This document shows, one piece after another, positions 8,422 through 17,234 of a stretch of 64,000 nucleotides of DNA (position 1 is the stretch's first letter; the number at the start of each line of letters is the position of its first letter). Made by a program: the position numbers and the translations under genes. Under the pieces are notes generated by a model, which was not told the origin of the DNA, searched no databases, and saw only the letters and a list, made by a program, of their open reading frames with translations. This DNA is from Advenella kashmirensis W13003 (GTDB taxonomy: Bacteria; Pseudomonadota; Gammaproteobacteria; Burkholderiales; Burkholderiaceae_B), in assembly GCF_000506985.1 (NCBI RefSeq), contig NZ_KI650980.1:930001-994000 (forward strand), written 5' to 3'.

Positions 8422-8764
8422 TGTCGGTTTCCTCGTTTTTCGTTGTACAAACAACCAGTGTGGCAATCGGCTTCGTCGTCTATCACAGACGTAATATCGA
8501 CTTTGTCGGCAACCATGCTGATCATATTGGCAACGCGGGTTTTGTTATATTTCAATTGCAGTATAGCAGGGACCTGCCGCAGCACCATTTCACGCCCTGC
8601 CCCCCCCGCCAATGCCATCATCCAGATGACCAGAACCTGAATGCAATACAGGGTAAAACCCACGCTAAAGCCGGACAAACCCCAGCGTGAAAATAGTCAG
8701 GGTCTGTGTTCGCAAGACGTATGCTATATTTTGCTCTTTCCGATCAACTTCCGCATCTCAATTT
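8422..8764. other. Intergenic region between divergent mgtC-like and cysK genes
   Basis: This 343-bp gap must hold both promoters. No RNA gene or riboswitch fold that I recognise is present. An open frame covering most of it on the minus strand runs into the mgtC start in another frame and has no convincing ribosome site, so I do not call it. Confidence 0.4.
8722..8730 (+). promoter_or_regulatory. Candidate extended -10 promoter for cysK
   Basis: TGCTATATT fits an extended -10 element (TGN plus TATATT) and lies 35 bp before the cysK start. There is no good -35 hexamer, which extended -10 promoters can do without. Confidence 0.35.
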
Positions 8765-9682
8765 ATGAAAGCAGAATCCGTACTCGATACCATCGGCCAT
8801 ACCCCACATATTCGTTTTTCCCGCTTGTTCCCCGGCACGCAAGAAGTCTGGATCAAGGCAGAACGCGCCAATCCGGGCGGTTCTCTGAAGGATCGCGCTG
8901 CGCTGGCCATGATTGAAGCAGCCGAACAATCGGGCGCACTCAAGCCTGGTGCGACCATTATTGAACCCACCTCCGGCAATACCGGCGTGGGTCTGGCCAT
9001 GGTCGCTGCAGTCAAGGGTTATAAGCTTATTCTGGTTATGCCGGAGAGCATGAGTATCGAACGTCGCCGTCTGATGACAGCCTACGGCGCCTCGTTCGAC
9101 CTTACGCCCAAAGAAAAGGGAATGAAAGGCGCCATCGCGCGGGCCATTGAGCTTGCAGAGCAAACCCCCGGGGCCTGGATTCCCCAGCAATTTGACAATC
9201 CGGCCAACCCACAAGTGCATGCCGAGCGCACTGCCCAGGAAATCATCGACGATTTTCCCGAAGGACTGGATTATCTGATTACCGCAGTCGGCACTGGCGG
9301 CCATATTACCGGCATTGCCCGCAGCCTGAAAAAAACGTGGCCGAATATCAAGGTGCTGGCCGTCGAACCAAGTGCCTCGGCGGTGATCGCGGGCGGCGAG
9401 CCAGGCCCTCATGCGCTTCAGGGGATCGGCGCCGGATTCATTCCCACCAATCTGGACGTGGCCATGCTCGACGGCACTATTTCGGTAGAAGTTCCGGAGT
9501 CGCTGGACTATGCTCGCCAGGCGGCGACAAAAGAAGGCCTGCTGGTAGGCATCAGCAGCGGCGCGACGCTGGCTGCGATAGCGAAAAAACTTCCGGAGCT
9601 GCCTGCCAACGCCAAAGTACTGGGTATCAATTACGATACCGGTGAGCGGTACCTGTCCGTCAAGGACTTTCTGCCTGAATAA
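8765..9682 (+). CDS. cysK: Cysteine synthase (O-acetylserine sulfhydrylase)
   Basis: A 305-residue PLP enzyme that makes cysteine from O-acetylserine and sulfide in the cytoplasm. The PLP lysine is Lys42 in NPGGSLKDR, the substrate loop PTSGNTG is at residues 68-74, and the phosphate-binding loop is GTGGHITG. Length is normal. A longer frame begins 78 bp upstream, but the ATG at 8765 gives the family N-terminus ([14 protein letters not shown]). The next gene is 160 bp downstream, so it is probably monocistronic. CysM-type or cystathionine-beta-synthase-like variants are possible alternatives. Confidence 0.88.
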   Translation: MKAESVLDTIGHTPHIRFSRLFPGTQEVWIKAERANPGGSLKDRAALAMIEAAEQSGALKPGATIIEPTSGNTGVGLAMVAAVKGYKLILVMPESMSIERRRLMTAYGASFDLTPKEKGMKGAIARAIELAEQTPGAWIPQQFDNPANPQVHAERTAQEIIDDFPEGLDYLITAVGTGGHITGIARSLKKTWPNIKVLAVEPSASAVIAGGEPGPHALQGIGAGFIPTNLDVAMLDGTISVEVPESLDYARQAATKEGLLVGISSGATLAAIAKKLPELPANAKVLGINYDTGERYLSVKDFLPE

Positions 9683-9842
9683 GCAATTCGCTACGAACAG
9701 GCACAACTGCCCTGTTGTCCGGCTCATATTTCAATCGTCCGACACCAGGAGGAACGGGCCTGTTGCCGGACCCCACCACCATGCAGCGCCCCGTCATAAG
9801 TGGTTCTGAAGCAAAATCGGTATCAAAACAAGGAGACAACAA

Positions 9843-11534
9843 ATGAAGCCATTCTTCCGTTTAAAACCGCAGGTCCTGGCCGTCTTTACGCTAAGCATGG
9901 CCGCCAGTCTGGCCCATGCGGCCAATACTGGCGAGCTGCCCTGCAAAACAACAGCCGAATGTGAACAGCAGGCCATCAAGGCCGGCGCTGTAGCCAAACC
10001 CGTATCAAGCAAGGCCACCAGTAAAAACGATGAGAAAGAGGATCAGTTTTACTGGCTGGGCAAAATCAACAAGGCCTCGGCCGTGATGTTGACTGAAGAG
10101 AAAATTGTGTCGCCGGAAATGGGCGCCAAACTCGCCACCGGTGTCGCTTACTCGCTGGACCAGTCGGAAAAACCCGGGGGCAAGCGCCCCAAAGATGTAT
10201 TGCAGATTGAAAAAATTATCACCGACGACATTGGTCCCGATGCATCATTGATTCATACCGGGCGCAGCCGCCAGGATATGTACGCAACCTATCGCATGGC
10301 AAAGTTGCGCAACCAGGTGCTGGACTATTCTGATGCACTGGATGCGCTGCGAAGCCAATTGCTTGCAGTGGCCGCCAAGAACGTCGACACGATCGTGCCC
10401 GCTTACACCAATGGCGTCCAGGCCATGCCGATCAGCTATGCACATTATCTGCTAGCCTATGAAGCCTCATTTGCCAGAGATTCACAACGTATTCACGAAC
10501 TGTACAAGCGTATGAATTTGTCTGCCATGGGCACGGCGGTTCTGGCCAACTCCAGCTGGCCGCTTAATCGCGAACGCATGGCCGAACTGCTGGGCTTTGA
10601 CGGCATCATAGAAAACTCCCTGGATTCGAGCCAGGTCGCGCCTTCTGACGTGTCGCTGGAAGCCACGGGCATCCCCTCTTCGTCGGCTATCCGACTGGGC
10701 GTTCTGCTACAGGACATTCATACACAATACCACCAGACCCGTCCCTGGCTGTTGCTGGATGAAGGCAGTACCTACACCAGCAGCGCCATGCCACAAAAAC
10801 GCAATCCGGGTGTGATTATGCGTGCACGCGAGGCTGCCTCCAATGTCGTCGGACTGGCCCAGACGGTTGTCTTCAGGAATCATAACGTGACGACCGGCAT
10901 GACCGATTACAAATCCGCATGGGACGATATCGGGATCTTCCCGCAGGCCATTTCAATGATCGATAAAGTCAATGTCGTAATGAAGGCGCTGACCGTCAAT
11001 CCGAAACGCTCTCTGGAAGAACTCGAAGACGACTGGACCACGTCCATGGAACTGGCTGAAGCCTTGCAAAAGGAACATAAAATCCCGTTCCGCGTCGGCC
11101 ATAGCTTTGCCTCGTCGATTGTGACCGAAGCGCGCGCCAATGGGTTCAAGCCCAAGGATTTTCCGTACGAGAAGGCAGCCGAGCTTTACACAAAAGCACT
11201 ACAGAAATACAAACTGCCCGAAGAAAAATTTCCGATTAACGAAACGCATTTCCGCGAAGTGCTGTCGCCCGAATTCATGGTCAAAACCCGTGTTGGTACA
11301 GGCGGACCGCAGCCGGCCGAAGTCAAGCGTATGCTGGATGAAAGTAAAAAACGGCTGGATGAGGACAAGGCCTGGATGAAATCGACCCGCGATAAATTGG
11401 CACAGGCTGATCGCAAGCTGGATGAGGTTTTCGTCAAACTGAAGGATTCAGCAGACAAAGAACCCAATGCAGGGCCAGCCGAAGACAAGGCAAACAAACC
11501 CGCGGCGGAGTCGGCCCAAAAACCCAAGGGGTAA
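9843..11534 (+). CDS. Exported argininosuccinate-lyase-like protein
   Basis: A 563-residue member of the fumarase/argininosuccinate lyase superfamily with a signal peptide, so probably periplasmic. Residues 1-26 are basic then hydrophobic and end in AHA. The lyase core follows: HTGRSRQD at 138-145, a region-2 motif AYTNGVQAMP around 188-196, and the superfamily signature SSAMPQKRNP at 313-322. In ArgH the region-2 motif normally reads GYTHLQ; here Asn190 replaces the His used as general acid. The last 80 or so residues are Lys/Glu/Asp-rich and probably helical, beyond the normal ArgH end. AAGGAGACAACAA precedes the ATG. It stands alone and ends in a hairpin terminator. Activity may be altered. 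Not the biosynthetic argH. Confidence 0.85.
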   Translation: MKPFFRLKPQVLAVFTLSMAASLAHAANTGELPCKTTAECEQQAIKAGAVAKPVSSKATSKNDEKEDQFYWLGKINKASAVMLTEEKIVSPEMGAKLATGVAYSLDQSEKPGGKRPKDVLQIEKIITDDIGPDASLIHTGRSRQDMYATYRMAKLRNQVLDYSDALDALRSQLLAVAAKNVDTIVPAYTNGVQAMPISYAHYLLAYEASFARDSQRIHELYKRMNLSAMGTAVLANSSWPLNRERMAELLGFDGIIENSLDSSQVAPSDVSLEATGIPSSSAIRLGVLLQDIHTQYHQTRPWLLLDEGSTYTSSAMPQKRNPGVIMRAREAASNVVGLAQTVVFRNHNVTTGMTDYKSAWDDIGIFPQAISMIDKVNVVMKALTVNPKRSLEELEDDWTTSMELAEALQKEHKIPFRVGHSFASSIVTEARANGFKPKDFPYEKAAELYTKALQKYKLPEEKFPINETHFREVLSPEFMVKTRVGTGGPQPAEVKRMLDESKKRLDEDKAWMKSTRDKLAQADRKLDEVFVKLKDSADKEPNAGPAEDKANKPAAESAQKPKG

Positions 11535-11583
11535 TTGCAGTGACCGCGTGACGTACCTGCCACAAGCGATACGCTCCGACCAG

Positions 11584-11620
11584 CGAGAAAGCCACTCCAA
11601 GGAGGGCTTTCTCGTTGTTT
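11584..11620 (+). terminator. Hairpin terminator after the exported lyase-like gene
   Basis: Perfect stem CGAGAAAGCC/GGCTTTCTCG (11584-11593 and 11605-11614) with an inner CTCC/GGAG pair, followed by TTGTTTATTT. It lies between convergent genes and may also stop the first porin transcript. Confidence 0.7.
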
Positions 11621-11668
11621 ATTTAAAAACGCAGTAATTAAAAGCGTTATATGTGACGGGCATGGGCA

Positions 11669-12889
11669 TCAGAAGCGATGCCGCAGACCAACGCCTAACT
11701 GGGTGGATCGCAATTTCGCATCGCGTTTTTCCGGGTCGGCAAACGCCAATTTGCCAGCCCCATAAGACACGACTGCATTGAGATTGGTCCGTTTGGACAA
11801 CTGATGGGTATAGCCCAGGCTGAACACATTCAGACGTCCTTTGATACCCTGGTATTCGTCATCCGTATTCCTGGACCTGTTTCCCTGGTAAGAGAACATG
11901 ATTTTTCCCGCATCTCCCACAGGCGCCGTCGCGCCCAACAGCCAGGCGTGTTGGCGAAATCCGGCAGTCTGGAAGTAATTGCGCGAACTGACCGGGTCCG
12001 TTGCGTAGTGCGCGAGCTCGCCATTCAGGCCGGGCCCCACATCGGCTTCACTCACGACTTTGTGCGCCAGCGAACCGTGAATTCGGCCATATCCCGCGTA
12101 CAACTTAACGACCCCCAGGTCATAGGCACCAAAGAGGTTCCATATCACTGTGGTGCCGCTGTTTTTGTTATCGAAAGCCTTCCCGGCCTGATCGACACCA
12201 CTGACGCGCGCATCGCTGCGGAAACGGTCATATGAGGCACCCACTGACACCGGGCCACGTTCATAACCAGCCCCCGTTGAGACCCAGCGAGACATGTCCC
12301 GATCCTCCTTGGTTACGGCGCCATTTTCAGAGGATTCTGCAGAACGTTTATGCGACCCGGTATACGACAGGCCAAACTTGAAGCCACTCATTTCGGGTGA
12401 CTGGTATTTGATGGATTGTTCCATGTAGGCGCCAAAATCACCGAAAGTGGTATTCATTCCAGCCTGGCGAAACCCGGTGCTGAACGGGTCAAAACTCCCG
12501 GTGAAATCGTCGGCGACGTTCGACTGGCGACCCACGGTCACCGTACCCCAGCTCTCGCCTGTCAGCCCCATGATCGCTTCGCGGCCGAACAGACGACCTC
12601 CCTGCCGCGCGTGGCCGGTGCCCAGGCTGAATCCATTTTCCAGTGAGAAGATCACGCTGGTCCCGTTGCTCAGGTCTTCTGATCCACGCAACCCCCAACG
12701 ATTACTGCTCTGATTGAAATCGGCCAGGTGAACCTGCCGTTCACGGCTCCATTCGTCTCCGTGTGACACTTTGATATCAGTGTAGCGGATGCCCGCTTCA
12801 ACCAATCCGTACAGCGTAACTGAGGTCGTCGCGTGCGCCACCCCGGTGGCAGTGCCAAGCAGCACTAGGCATTGCAGTGCCTTTTTCAT
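11669..12889 (-). CDS. Gram-negative porin 1 (GBP/OmpC-like, betaproteobacterial)
   Basis: A 406-residue outer-membrane porin: signal peptide to about residue 20 (GVAHA-TTSV), the family start SVTLYGLVEAGI, the inner strand FGREAIMGLTGESWGTVTVGR, and a terminal HRF with Phe as last residue, which the BAM complex recognises. An in-frame TTG two codons upstream exists, but the ATG at 12889 has AAAGGAG at proper spacing. It is the leftmost of three tandem paralogues (also 13392-14639 and 14996-16171), each with its own leader hairpin and probably its own transcript. Passive uptake of small anionic solutes is the likely role. Confidence 0.93.
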   Translation of the reverse strand: MKKALQCLVLLGTATGVAHATTSVTLYGLVEAGIRYTDIKVSHGDEWSRERQVHLADFNQSSNRWGLRGSEDLSNGTSVIFSLENGFSLGTGHARQGGRLFGREAIMGLTGESWGTVTVGRQSNVADDFTGSFDPFSTGFRQAGMNTTFGDFGAYMEQSIKYQSPEMSGFKFGLSYTGSHKRSAESSENGAVTKEDRDMSRWVSTGAGYERGPVSVGASYDRFRSDARVSGVDQAGKAFDNKNSGTTVIWNLFGAYDLGVVKLYAGYGRIHGSLAHKVVSEADVGPGLNGELAHYATDPVSSRNYFQTAGFRQHAWLLGATAPVGDAGKIMFSYQGNRSRNTDDEYQGIKGRLNVFSLGYTHQLSKRTNLNAVVSYGAGKLAFADPEKRDAKLRSTQLGVGLRHRF

Positions 12890-12918
12890 ATACAAACTCC
12901 TTTAATCATACTCATTGA

Positions 12919-12935
12919 ATCCGGCGTGTCGGATT
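12919..12935 (-). promoter_or_regulatory. Leader palindrome of porin 1
   Basis: ATCCG-gcgtgt-CGGAT, about 30 bases ahead of the start codon. A near-identical palindrome lies at the same distance from porin 2 (14671-14687), and a different one near porin 3. It could be a 5' mRNA hairpin or a regulator site. Confidence 0.45.
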
Positions 12936-12950
12936 CGTTGTCTCCTTTCA

Positions 12951-12974
12951 GCCAGCGGATGGATACCCGCTGGC
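12951..12974 (-). promoter_or_regulatory. Second inverted repeat in the porin 1 leader
   Basis: Perfect 8-bp inverted repeat GCCAGCGG/CCGCTGGC with an 8-base loop, 62 bp before porin 1. It may act in the mRNA leader or as an operator. Confidence 0.35.
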
Positions 12975-13292
12975 AATGGCCGGTATTTACCGACCCGTGC
13001 CGACAACGCGACCAGATTCACGTCAATAGCGTGATGTCAATCGCGTATGCCGTCACGTCGCTGCTCCGGCGCTCGCTTGCCAATGCAGTCAAAACGGGCG
13101 CCGAAGCGGCGTGAGGCGTATCATATTTTCAGAATCGCAATGACGCCTTGATCTATGTAAAGGACAAATGTGAGGACTGTGTATATGGAGAATGAAGAAG
13201 GAACTCCGGAGCGCAAAAAATGCGCCTTAAGCCTTGTTTTATAAATAAAAATAGCTTTTTCCAGACACAAATAAAACCGGAAATTCGAATAG

Positions 13293-13336
13293 AAAAAAGC
13301 CTGAAAAATGTCGTATCAACATCAATCAGGCTTTTA
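13293..13336 (-). terminator. Terminator downstream of porin 2
   Basis: Inverted repeat AAAAGCCTGA/TCAGGCTTTT (13295-13304 and 13326-13335) which, read leftward, ends in a T-run. It lies about 55 bp past the porin 2 stop. The GCCTGA/TCAGGC arms recur in the porin 3 terminator. Confidence 0.65.
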
Positions 13337-13365
13337 AAAAGGTCAGATCGCTTTTGCTTGCGTGT

Positions 13366-13387
13366 ATGCATCGCCAAAGCGATGCAT
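13366..13387 (-). other. Hairpin directly after the porin 2 stop codon
   Basis: Perfect 9-bp stem ATGCATCGC/GCGATGCAT with a 4-base loop, 4 bp past the stop. There is no T-run on the leftward strand. It probably protects the mRNA 3' end ahead of the terminator further along. Confidence 0.45.
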
Positions 13388-13391
13388 CGCA

Positions 13392-14639
13392 TTAGAAGCG
13401 GTGTTGCAGACCAACACCAATCAGAGTGGCTTTCAGTTTGTAGTTACCCATATGGTATTGTTCACCAAACTTCATTTTACCCACACCGTATGAAGCAGCA
13501 GCGTATACACGAGTACGTTTAGACAGACCTTGTACGTAGCCAACACTGAAGATGCTCAGCTTGCCTTTGATATCCTTGAACGCGAAGCTTGTATTTTTGG
13601 ACTTATTACCCTGGTAAGAGAACAATAATGTTCCACTGTCACCCACAGGAGCGCTCAGACCAACCAGCCATGCTTGTTGGCGGAAACCGTCGGTTTGGGT
13701 GTAGTTATACTCTCTGGCAACAGTCCCAAATGCGCCCCTCTCTTTGTGAGTATAGACATTTGCCAGGCTACCATTCAGACCCACACCACCGACTTCACCT
13801 GCCACGGCACCACGAGTCTGGCCATAACCCAGATGCAGTTTAACGACTTCAAAGTCGTAGGCACCGAACAGGTTCCACATATGCGTAGTGCCAGCACTTT
13901 GAGTTTCTGTGTCATTACCGTTGGTGCTCGTTACATTGCGAACATCCGTGCGATAGCGGTCATATGACACACCAACTTCAATCGGACCATTCGCATAGCC
14001 CAGACCGGTAGAAATCCAGTTGGAAGTATCACGTTTCTCGGACTCGGTGTCGCCATCATCAGAAGTCACTTTACTGTTAACGCCAGAATAGGCCAGACCG
14101 AATTTGAAACCACCAAATTCAGGGGACATGTATTTGAAGGAATTGTCCATGCGAGAAGAAAGAGAATCGCCGAATGCGCCATCGGTAGCACCTGCGAAAA
14201 GAACGCTTGTACCAAATGGATCAATTCCGGAAACCACGTCGTCAGCGACGTTGTATTGGCGACCCAGAGTCAGCGTACCCCAGCTGTCGCCAGTCAGACC
14301 GATGATCGCTTTGCGACCAAACAGACGGCCACCTTGGGCTGATTTACCGTTACCCAGATTAAAACCACTTTCTACCTGGAAAATCGCACTTGTGCCATTG
14401 CCCAGATCTTCAGAGCCTTTCAGACCCCAGCGGTTACCATTCAGAATGCCGTTGACCATGCCGACATTGCGTGTCTTAGTCCAGCTTCCGGCTTGATCAG
14501 CGGTTGCATCCTGTGTCACTTTGGTTTGGGTGTAACCGATACCTGCATCAACCAGACCGTACAGCGTAACGGAAGTTGCAGCATGAGCCGCCCCGGTAGC
14601 AGCACCGAGCAGCACGATAGATTGCAGTGCCTTTTTCAT
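13392..14639 (-). CDS. Gram-negative porin 2
   Basis: A 415-residue outer-membrane porin, closely related to its two neighbours. It has a signal peptide (GAAHA-ATSV), the start SVTLYGLVDAGIGYTQ, the conserved stretch FGRKAIIGLTGDSWGTLTLGR and a C-terminal QHRF. An ATG six codons upstream is in frame, but the ATG at 14639 matches the MKKALQ start of porin 1 and has GGAG 8 bases ahead. The middle copy of the tandem array, flanked by a leader palindrome and two 3' hairpins, it is likely a separate transcription unit. Solute preference is unknown. Confidence 0.94.
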   Translation of the reverse strand: MKKALQSIVLLGAATGAAHAATSVTLYGLVDAGIGYTQTKVTQDATADQAGSWTKTRNVGMVNGILNGNRWGLKGSEDLGNGTSAIFQVESGFNLGNGKSAQGGRLFGRKAIIGLTGDSWGTLTLGRQYNVADDVVSGIDPFGTSVLFAGATDGAFGDSLSSRMDNSFKYMSPEFGGFKFGLAYSGVNSKVTSDDGDTESEKRDTSNWISTGLGYANGPIEVGVSYDRYRTDVRNVTSTNGNDTETQSAGTTHMWNLFGAYDFEVVKLHLGYGQTRGAVAGEVGGVGLNGSLANVYTHKERGAFGTVAREYNYTQTDGFRQQAWLVGLSAPVGDSGTLLFSYQGNKSKNTSFAFKDIKGKLSIFSVGYVQGLSKRTRVYAAASYGVGKMKFGEQYHMGNYKLKATLIGVGLQHRF

Positions 14640-14934
14640 ATTGAATACTCCATTCATATTACAAATTTCATTCCGGCGTACCGGATTACTTCACCACCTG
14701 CATGAGCATCCGCTTATCTTTTCAAATCAAAGGTTTACGGAAGCAGCTTGAGGAGTATTGTATTTTTGAGGGGTAAAGTGCCGCCTTGACCCAGGTTAAG
14801 GACAAGAGGAATGAAAAGGTGTATATGGAAAAGGCCGGCCGGGTGACCGCAGAATGCCGCTCCACCCTGATTTTCCGGGGAAAACGCTCAAAGGAGTGGA
14901 CAATGAAACTGCAAAAAAACCGGGCAAAAGAAAT
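14640..14934. other. Intergenic region upstream of porin 2
   Basis: Contains the porin 2 leader palindrome and, presumably, its promoter. No supported gene. The part next to porin 3 holds its terminator. Confidence 0.4.
14671..14687 (-). promoter_or_regulatory. Leader palindrome of porin 2
   Basis: TTCCGGCGTACCGGATT lies 32 bases before the start codon. It matches the porin 1 element in 14 of 17 positions while keeping the dyad, which suggests a conserved structure and not only paralogue drift. Confidence 0.45.
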
Positions 14935-14969
14935 GCCTGAAAGGTGTCGCTTTTTTGCACCAATCAGGC
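14935..14969 (-). terminator. Terminator downstream of porin 3
   Basis: Nested stem GCCTGA..GGTG / CACC..TCAGGC, 26 bp past the porin 3 stop. T-rich sequence follows on both strands (ATTTCTTTT leftward), so it fits an intrinsic terminator for porin 3. Confidence 0.6.
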
Positions 14970-14995
14970 TTTTTTACAACATTTTGAGCGGGTGT

Positions 14996-16171
14996 TTAGA
15001 AGCGGTGTTGCATTCCTGCAGCAATCAGCGTGGACTTGAGTTTCACTTTATCTTCCAGTCCGTCAAAGCGGATACTTCCACTGCCATAAGAGGCTACCGC
15101 ATACAGCGTGGTGCGTTTCGACAAATCCTGGCTGTAACCCAGGCTTCCAATATGCAGTGTTCCTTTGGCATTGTCGAACACGGTATCGGCGTTTTTCACC
15201 CGGTTGCCCTGATACGACATCATCAGGTGCCCTGCCTCGCCCACAGGAATGGTCAGGCCACCCAGCCAGGCCTGCTGACGATAACCGCTAGTGCCACTCA
15301 GAACAGAGGCAAAGCCGTCATCGGCCAATGCATTGTCGATAGAACGCACCAGGCCGGGAGATAGGCCGGTGGCAGGCAGTGCACCGCGTGTCTGGCCATA
15401 CATCAGATGGGCTTTGACAACGCTGAAGTCATATGTCGCACCCACGTTCCACATATGCGTGGTCGATTTTTCACTATTGTCTCCAAGAGTGATGTCGGTG
15501 CGGAAACGGTCATAAGTTGCCGCAATCACAAGCGGCCCATTTGTGTAGGCCAGGCCCGTCGTGATCCAGTTAGAGGTATTTCTGTCAACTGACCGGCCCG
15601 TGGCGTTGCTGTACTCGGTCTTCTCATTGCGACCCGCAAAGCCCAGGCCGAATTGAAAGCCGCTCCATGAAGGACTCATGTATTTAACAGCATCGGACAT
15701 ATTGGCTGATACAGAATCACCAAAAGCGCCGCCGGTCACGCCTGCCTGACCGAAATTGGTGCCGAAAGGATCCAGCGGCGACAGCAAATCATCCGCGATA
15801 TTGAACTGGCGCCCCAGCGTCAATGTTCCCCAATCAGCGCCGCTTAATCCCACCAGTGCACGCCGATCAAACAGCGTGCCTTCGGACAGGGAATGACCCG
15901 TCCCCAGGCTGAACCCGCTTTCCAGCTGGAAAACTGCGCTGGTGCCGTTGCCTAGATCTTCAGTCCCTTTCAGGCCCCAGTTGTTGGTTCCGCCCAGACC
16001 GTCGACCAGTCCGATATCGCGTGTTTTGACCCAGCTATCGCCGTAGCTGACTTTTGTTTGCGAATATCCCACACCCGCATCGACCAGTCCATACAGCTGT
16101 ACCGATGTTTCTGCATGCGCCAGACCTGCAAATGCAGTCAGCAGCGCCAACGGGAACAGACTTTTATTCAT
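14996..16171 (-). CDS. Gram-negative porin 3
   Basis: A 391-residue outer-membrane porin, the first copy in the leftward direction of the tandem trio. Signal peptide MNKSLFPLALLTAFAGLAHA, then SVQLYGLVDAGVGYSQ, FDRRALVGLSGADWGTLTLGR and a terminal QHRF. The ATG has TTTGGAGAAA ahead. It differs from the other two in its signal peptide and lacks the MKKALQ start, so it is the most divergent of the three. Its leader has a different imperfect hairpin. A general or small-acid diffusion channel is likely. Confidence 0.94.
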   Translation of the reverse strand: MNKSLFPLALLTAFAGLAHAETSVQLYGLVDAGVGYSQTKVSYGDSWVKTRDIGLVDGLGGTNNWGLKGTEDLGNGTSAVFQLESGFSLGTGHSLSEGTLFDRRALVGLSGADWGTLTLGRQFNIADDLLSPLDPFGTNFGQAGVTGGAFGDSVSANMSDAVKYMSPSWSGFQFGLGFAGRNEKTEYSNATGRSVDRNTSNWITTGLAYTNGPLVIAATYDRFRTDITLGDNSEKSTTHMWNVGATYDFSVVKAHLMYGQTRGALPATGLSPGLVRSIDNALADDGFASVLSGTSGYRQQAWLGGLTIPVGEAGHLMMSYQGNRVKNADTVFDNAKGTLHIGSLGYSQDLSKRTTLYAVASYGSGSIRFDGLEDKVKLKSTLIAAGMQHRF

Positions 16172-16483
16172 ATTGATTTCTCCAAAGACCGATAGGCTGT
16201 TGCGGCCATGCCGGCAAAATTGATTTGTAGTTGGAACAGCTGCACCCGATATACGCGGGACTCATCGATCGATGGATGCCGGATATATCATTCGTAATGA
16301 AAGCAAGTACCGTGCCGGAAAGAGTATGCCGCAGAATAAATGTCGGTCCGTCTAATCCCCTGATGACGCATCGGCTGTCTGCAAGCTGAATCAGGCCCGG
16401 CACGCTATAGCGATTGTGATATATGTGCCCCATACCGAGTACCCTGCATGGATGCGTTCGAGCCGCCCGGGCCGCAACCAATC
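16172..16483. other. Intergenic region upstream of porin 3
   Basis: Carries the porin 3 leader and probably its promoter. An open frame of 105 codons overlaps it on the minus strand but runs into the porin start and looks non-coding. No gene is supported. Confidence 0.4.
16200..16217 (-). promoter_or_regulatory. Imperfect leader hairpin of porin 3
   Basis: TTGC-GGC-cat-GCC-g-GCAA, with a one-base bulge, 29 bases before the start codon. It takes the same position as the palindromes of porins 1 and 2 but has another sequence. Confidence 0.35.
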
Positions 16484-16507
16484 AAAAAACAGGCACGCAG
16501 GCCTGTT
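16484..16507 (-). terminator. Terminator of the small periplasmic protein gene
   Basis: Perfect 7-bp stem AACAGGC/GCCTGTT (16488-16494 and 16501-16507). Read leftward it ends in a T6 run. It lies 170 bp past the stop of the gene at 16676-16993. Confidence 0.65.
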
Positions 16508-16675
16508 CTTTGTTATTTCCGGTTAAAGGCGATATGAGCCGGAGTGGTGCTTTTCCTGCTCCCGAATGATGCATGTCCGTAACACACTGGGTCGCTGGCT
16601 TGCAAGTCACCGTTGCTGCTTCAAAAAGTCCCTACCTGCGTGACTGCTTGCCCGGCGTTAAATTCTTATGGAGCG

Positions 16676-16993
16676 TTAGCTACTGGCCTTATGCAGCATG
16701 CAGTAGTCGTATGCTTCCTGGCCGATTCCTGTCTTATTCACATCACTTTCGTAGGCGACATCGATCGCATAAACAAACATGGGTTCGCCGGCTTGCTTGC
16801 CCAGTTTGGCTTTATCCCCTTCCCTGTCGTTATGGCCGGATTTGCGCGCCGCCAGTGTTTCCTCTGCCTTGGCCTGGACCTGTTTGCAGACCATGGAGGC
16901 ATGCTGAAAAGCCGGTTTGACCGGTTCGGCAGCGTATGCCTGCAATGATGCTGCGGCACACAATGAAGCAAAGACAAACGTCATTTTTTTCAT
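16676..16993 (-). CDS. Small exported protein of unknown function
   Basis: A 105-residue protein that I do not recognise. Residues 1-21 form a clear signal peptide (MKKMTFVFASLCAAASLQAYA). The mature part is charged and has two cysteines (ASMVCKQVQ and YDYCMLHK), which could form a disulfide in the periplasm. An ATG 17 codons upstream is in frame, but the ATG at 16993 has GGGAG about 8 bases ahead and starts the signal peptide. It ends in its own terminator and is not linked to an operon. Confidence 0.75.
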   Translation of the reverse strand: MKKMTFVFASLCAAASLQAYAAEPVKPAFQHASMVCKQVQAKAEETLAARKSGHNDREGDKAKLGKQAGEPMFVYAIDVAYESDVNKTGIGQEAYDYCMLHKASS

Positions 16994-17234
16994 TTGAAGA
17001 CTCCCTTTGCAAGTTGAGAACTTAAGCATACCGGAAATTGCCAACCCGGATGTTTCGCACTGTCATACTTATTTTATCGCTGGCTTCCTGCAGAACTGCA
17101 TTATGATACAAGGCATGCATCATACCGGCTATCGCATCTGCAATCATAGCGCGCAGTAGTTCCCCGCTTCATTACAGACGTAATAACATCCCATCCCGTT
17201 CTTCCTATCCAACCTGTTGACCGCCCGATTCATT

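Larger units (their letters stand above)
12890..13292. other. Intergenic region upstream of porin 1
   Basis: This gap carries the porin 1 leader with two hairpins (listed separately) and presumably its promoter. No gene is supported. The part next to porin 2 (13293-13391) holds two terminator-like hairpins. Confidence 0.4.

Noticed and set aside
8361-8678. Possible 105-codon minus-strand gene with a hydrophobic start between mgtC-like and cysK genes
   Set aside because: It overlaps the start of the mgtC-like gene in another frame, has no good ribosome site and a Trp/Arg-rich tail that looks non-coding.
9843-11534. Biosynthetic argH
   Set aside because: The signal peptide, changed His motif and long tail argue against the cytoplasmic arginine enzyme.
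16164-16481. Possible 105-codon minus-strand gene before porin 3
   Set aside because: It runs into the porin 3 start in another frame, has no family features and covers the porin leader.
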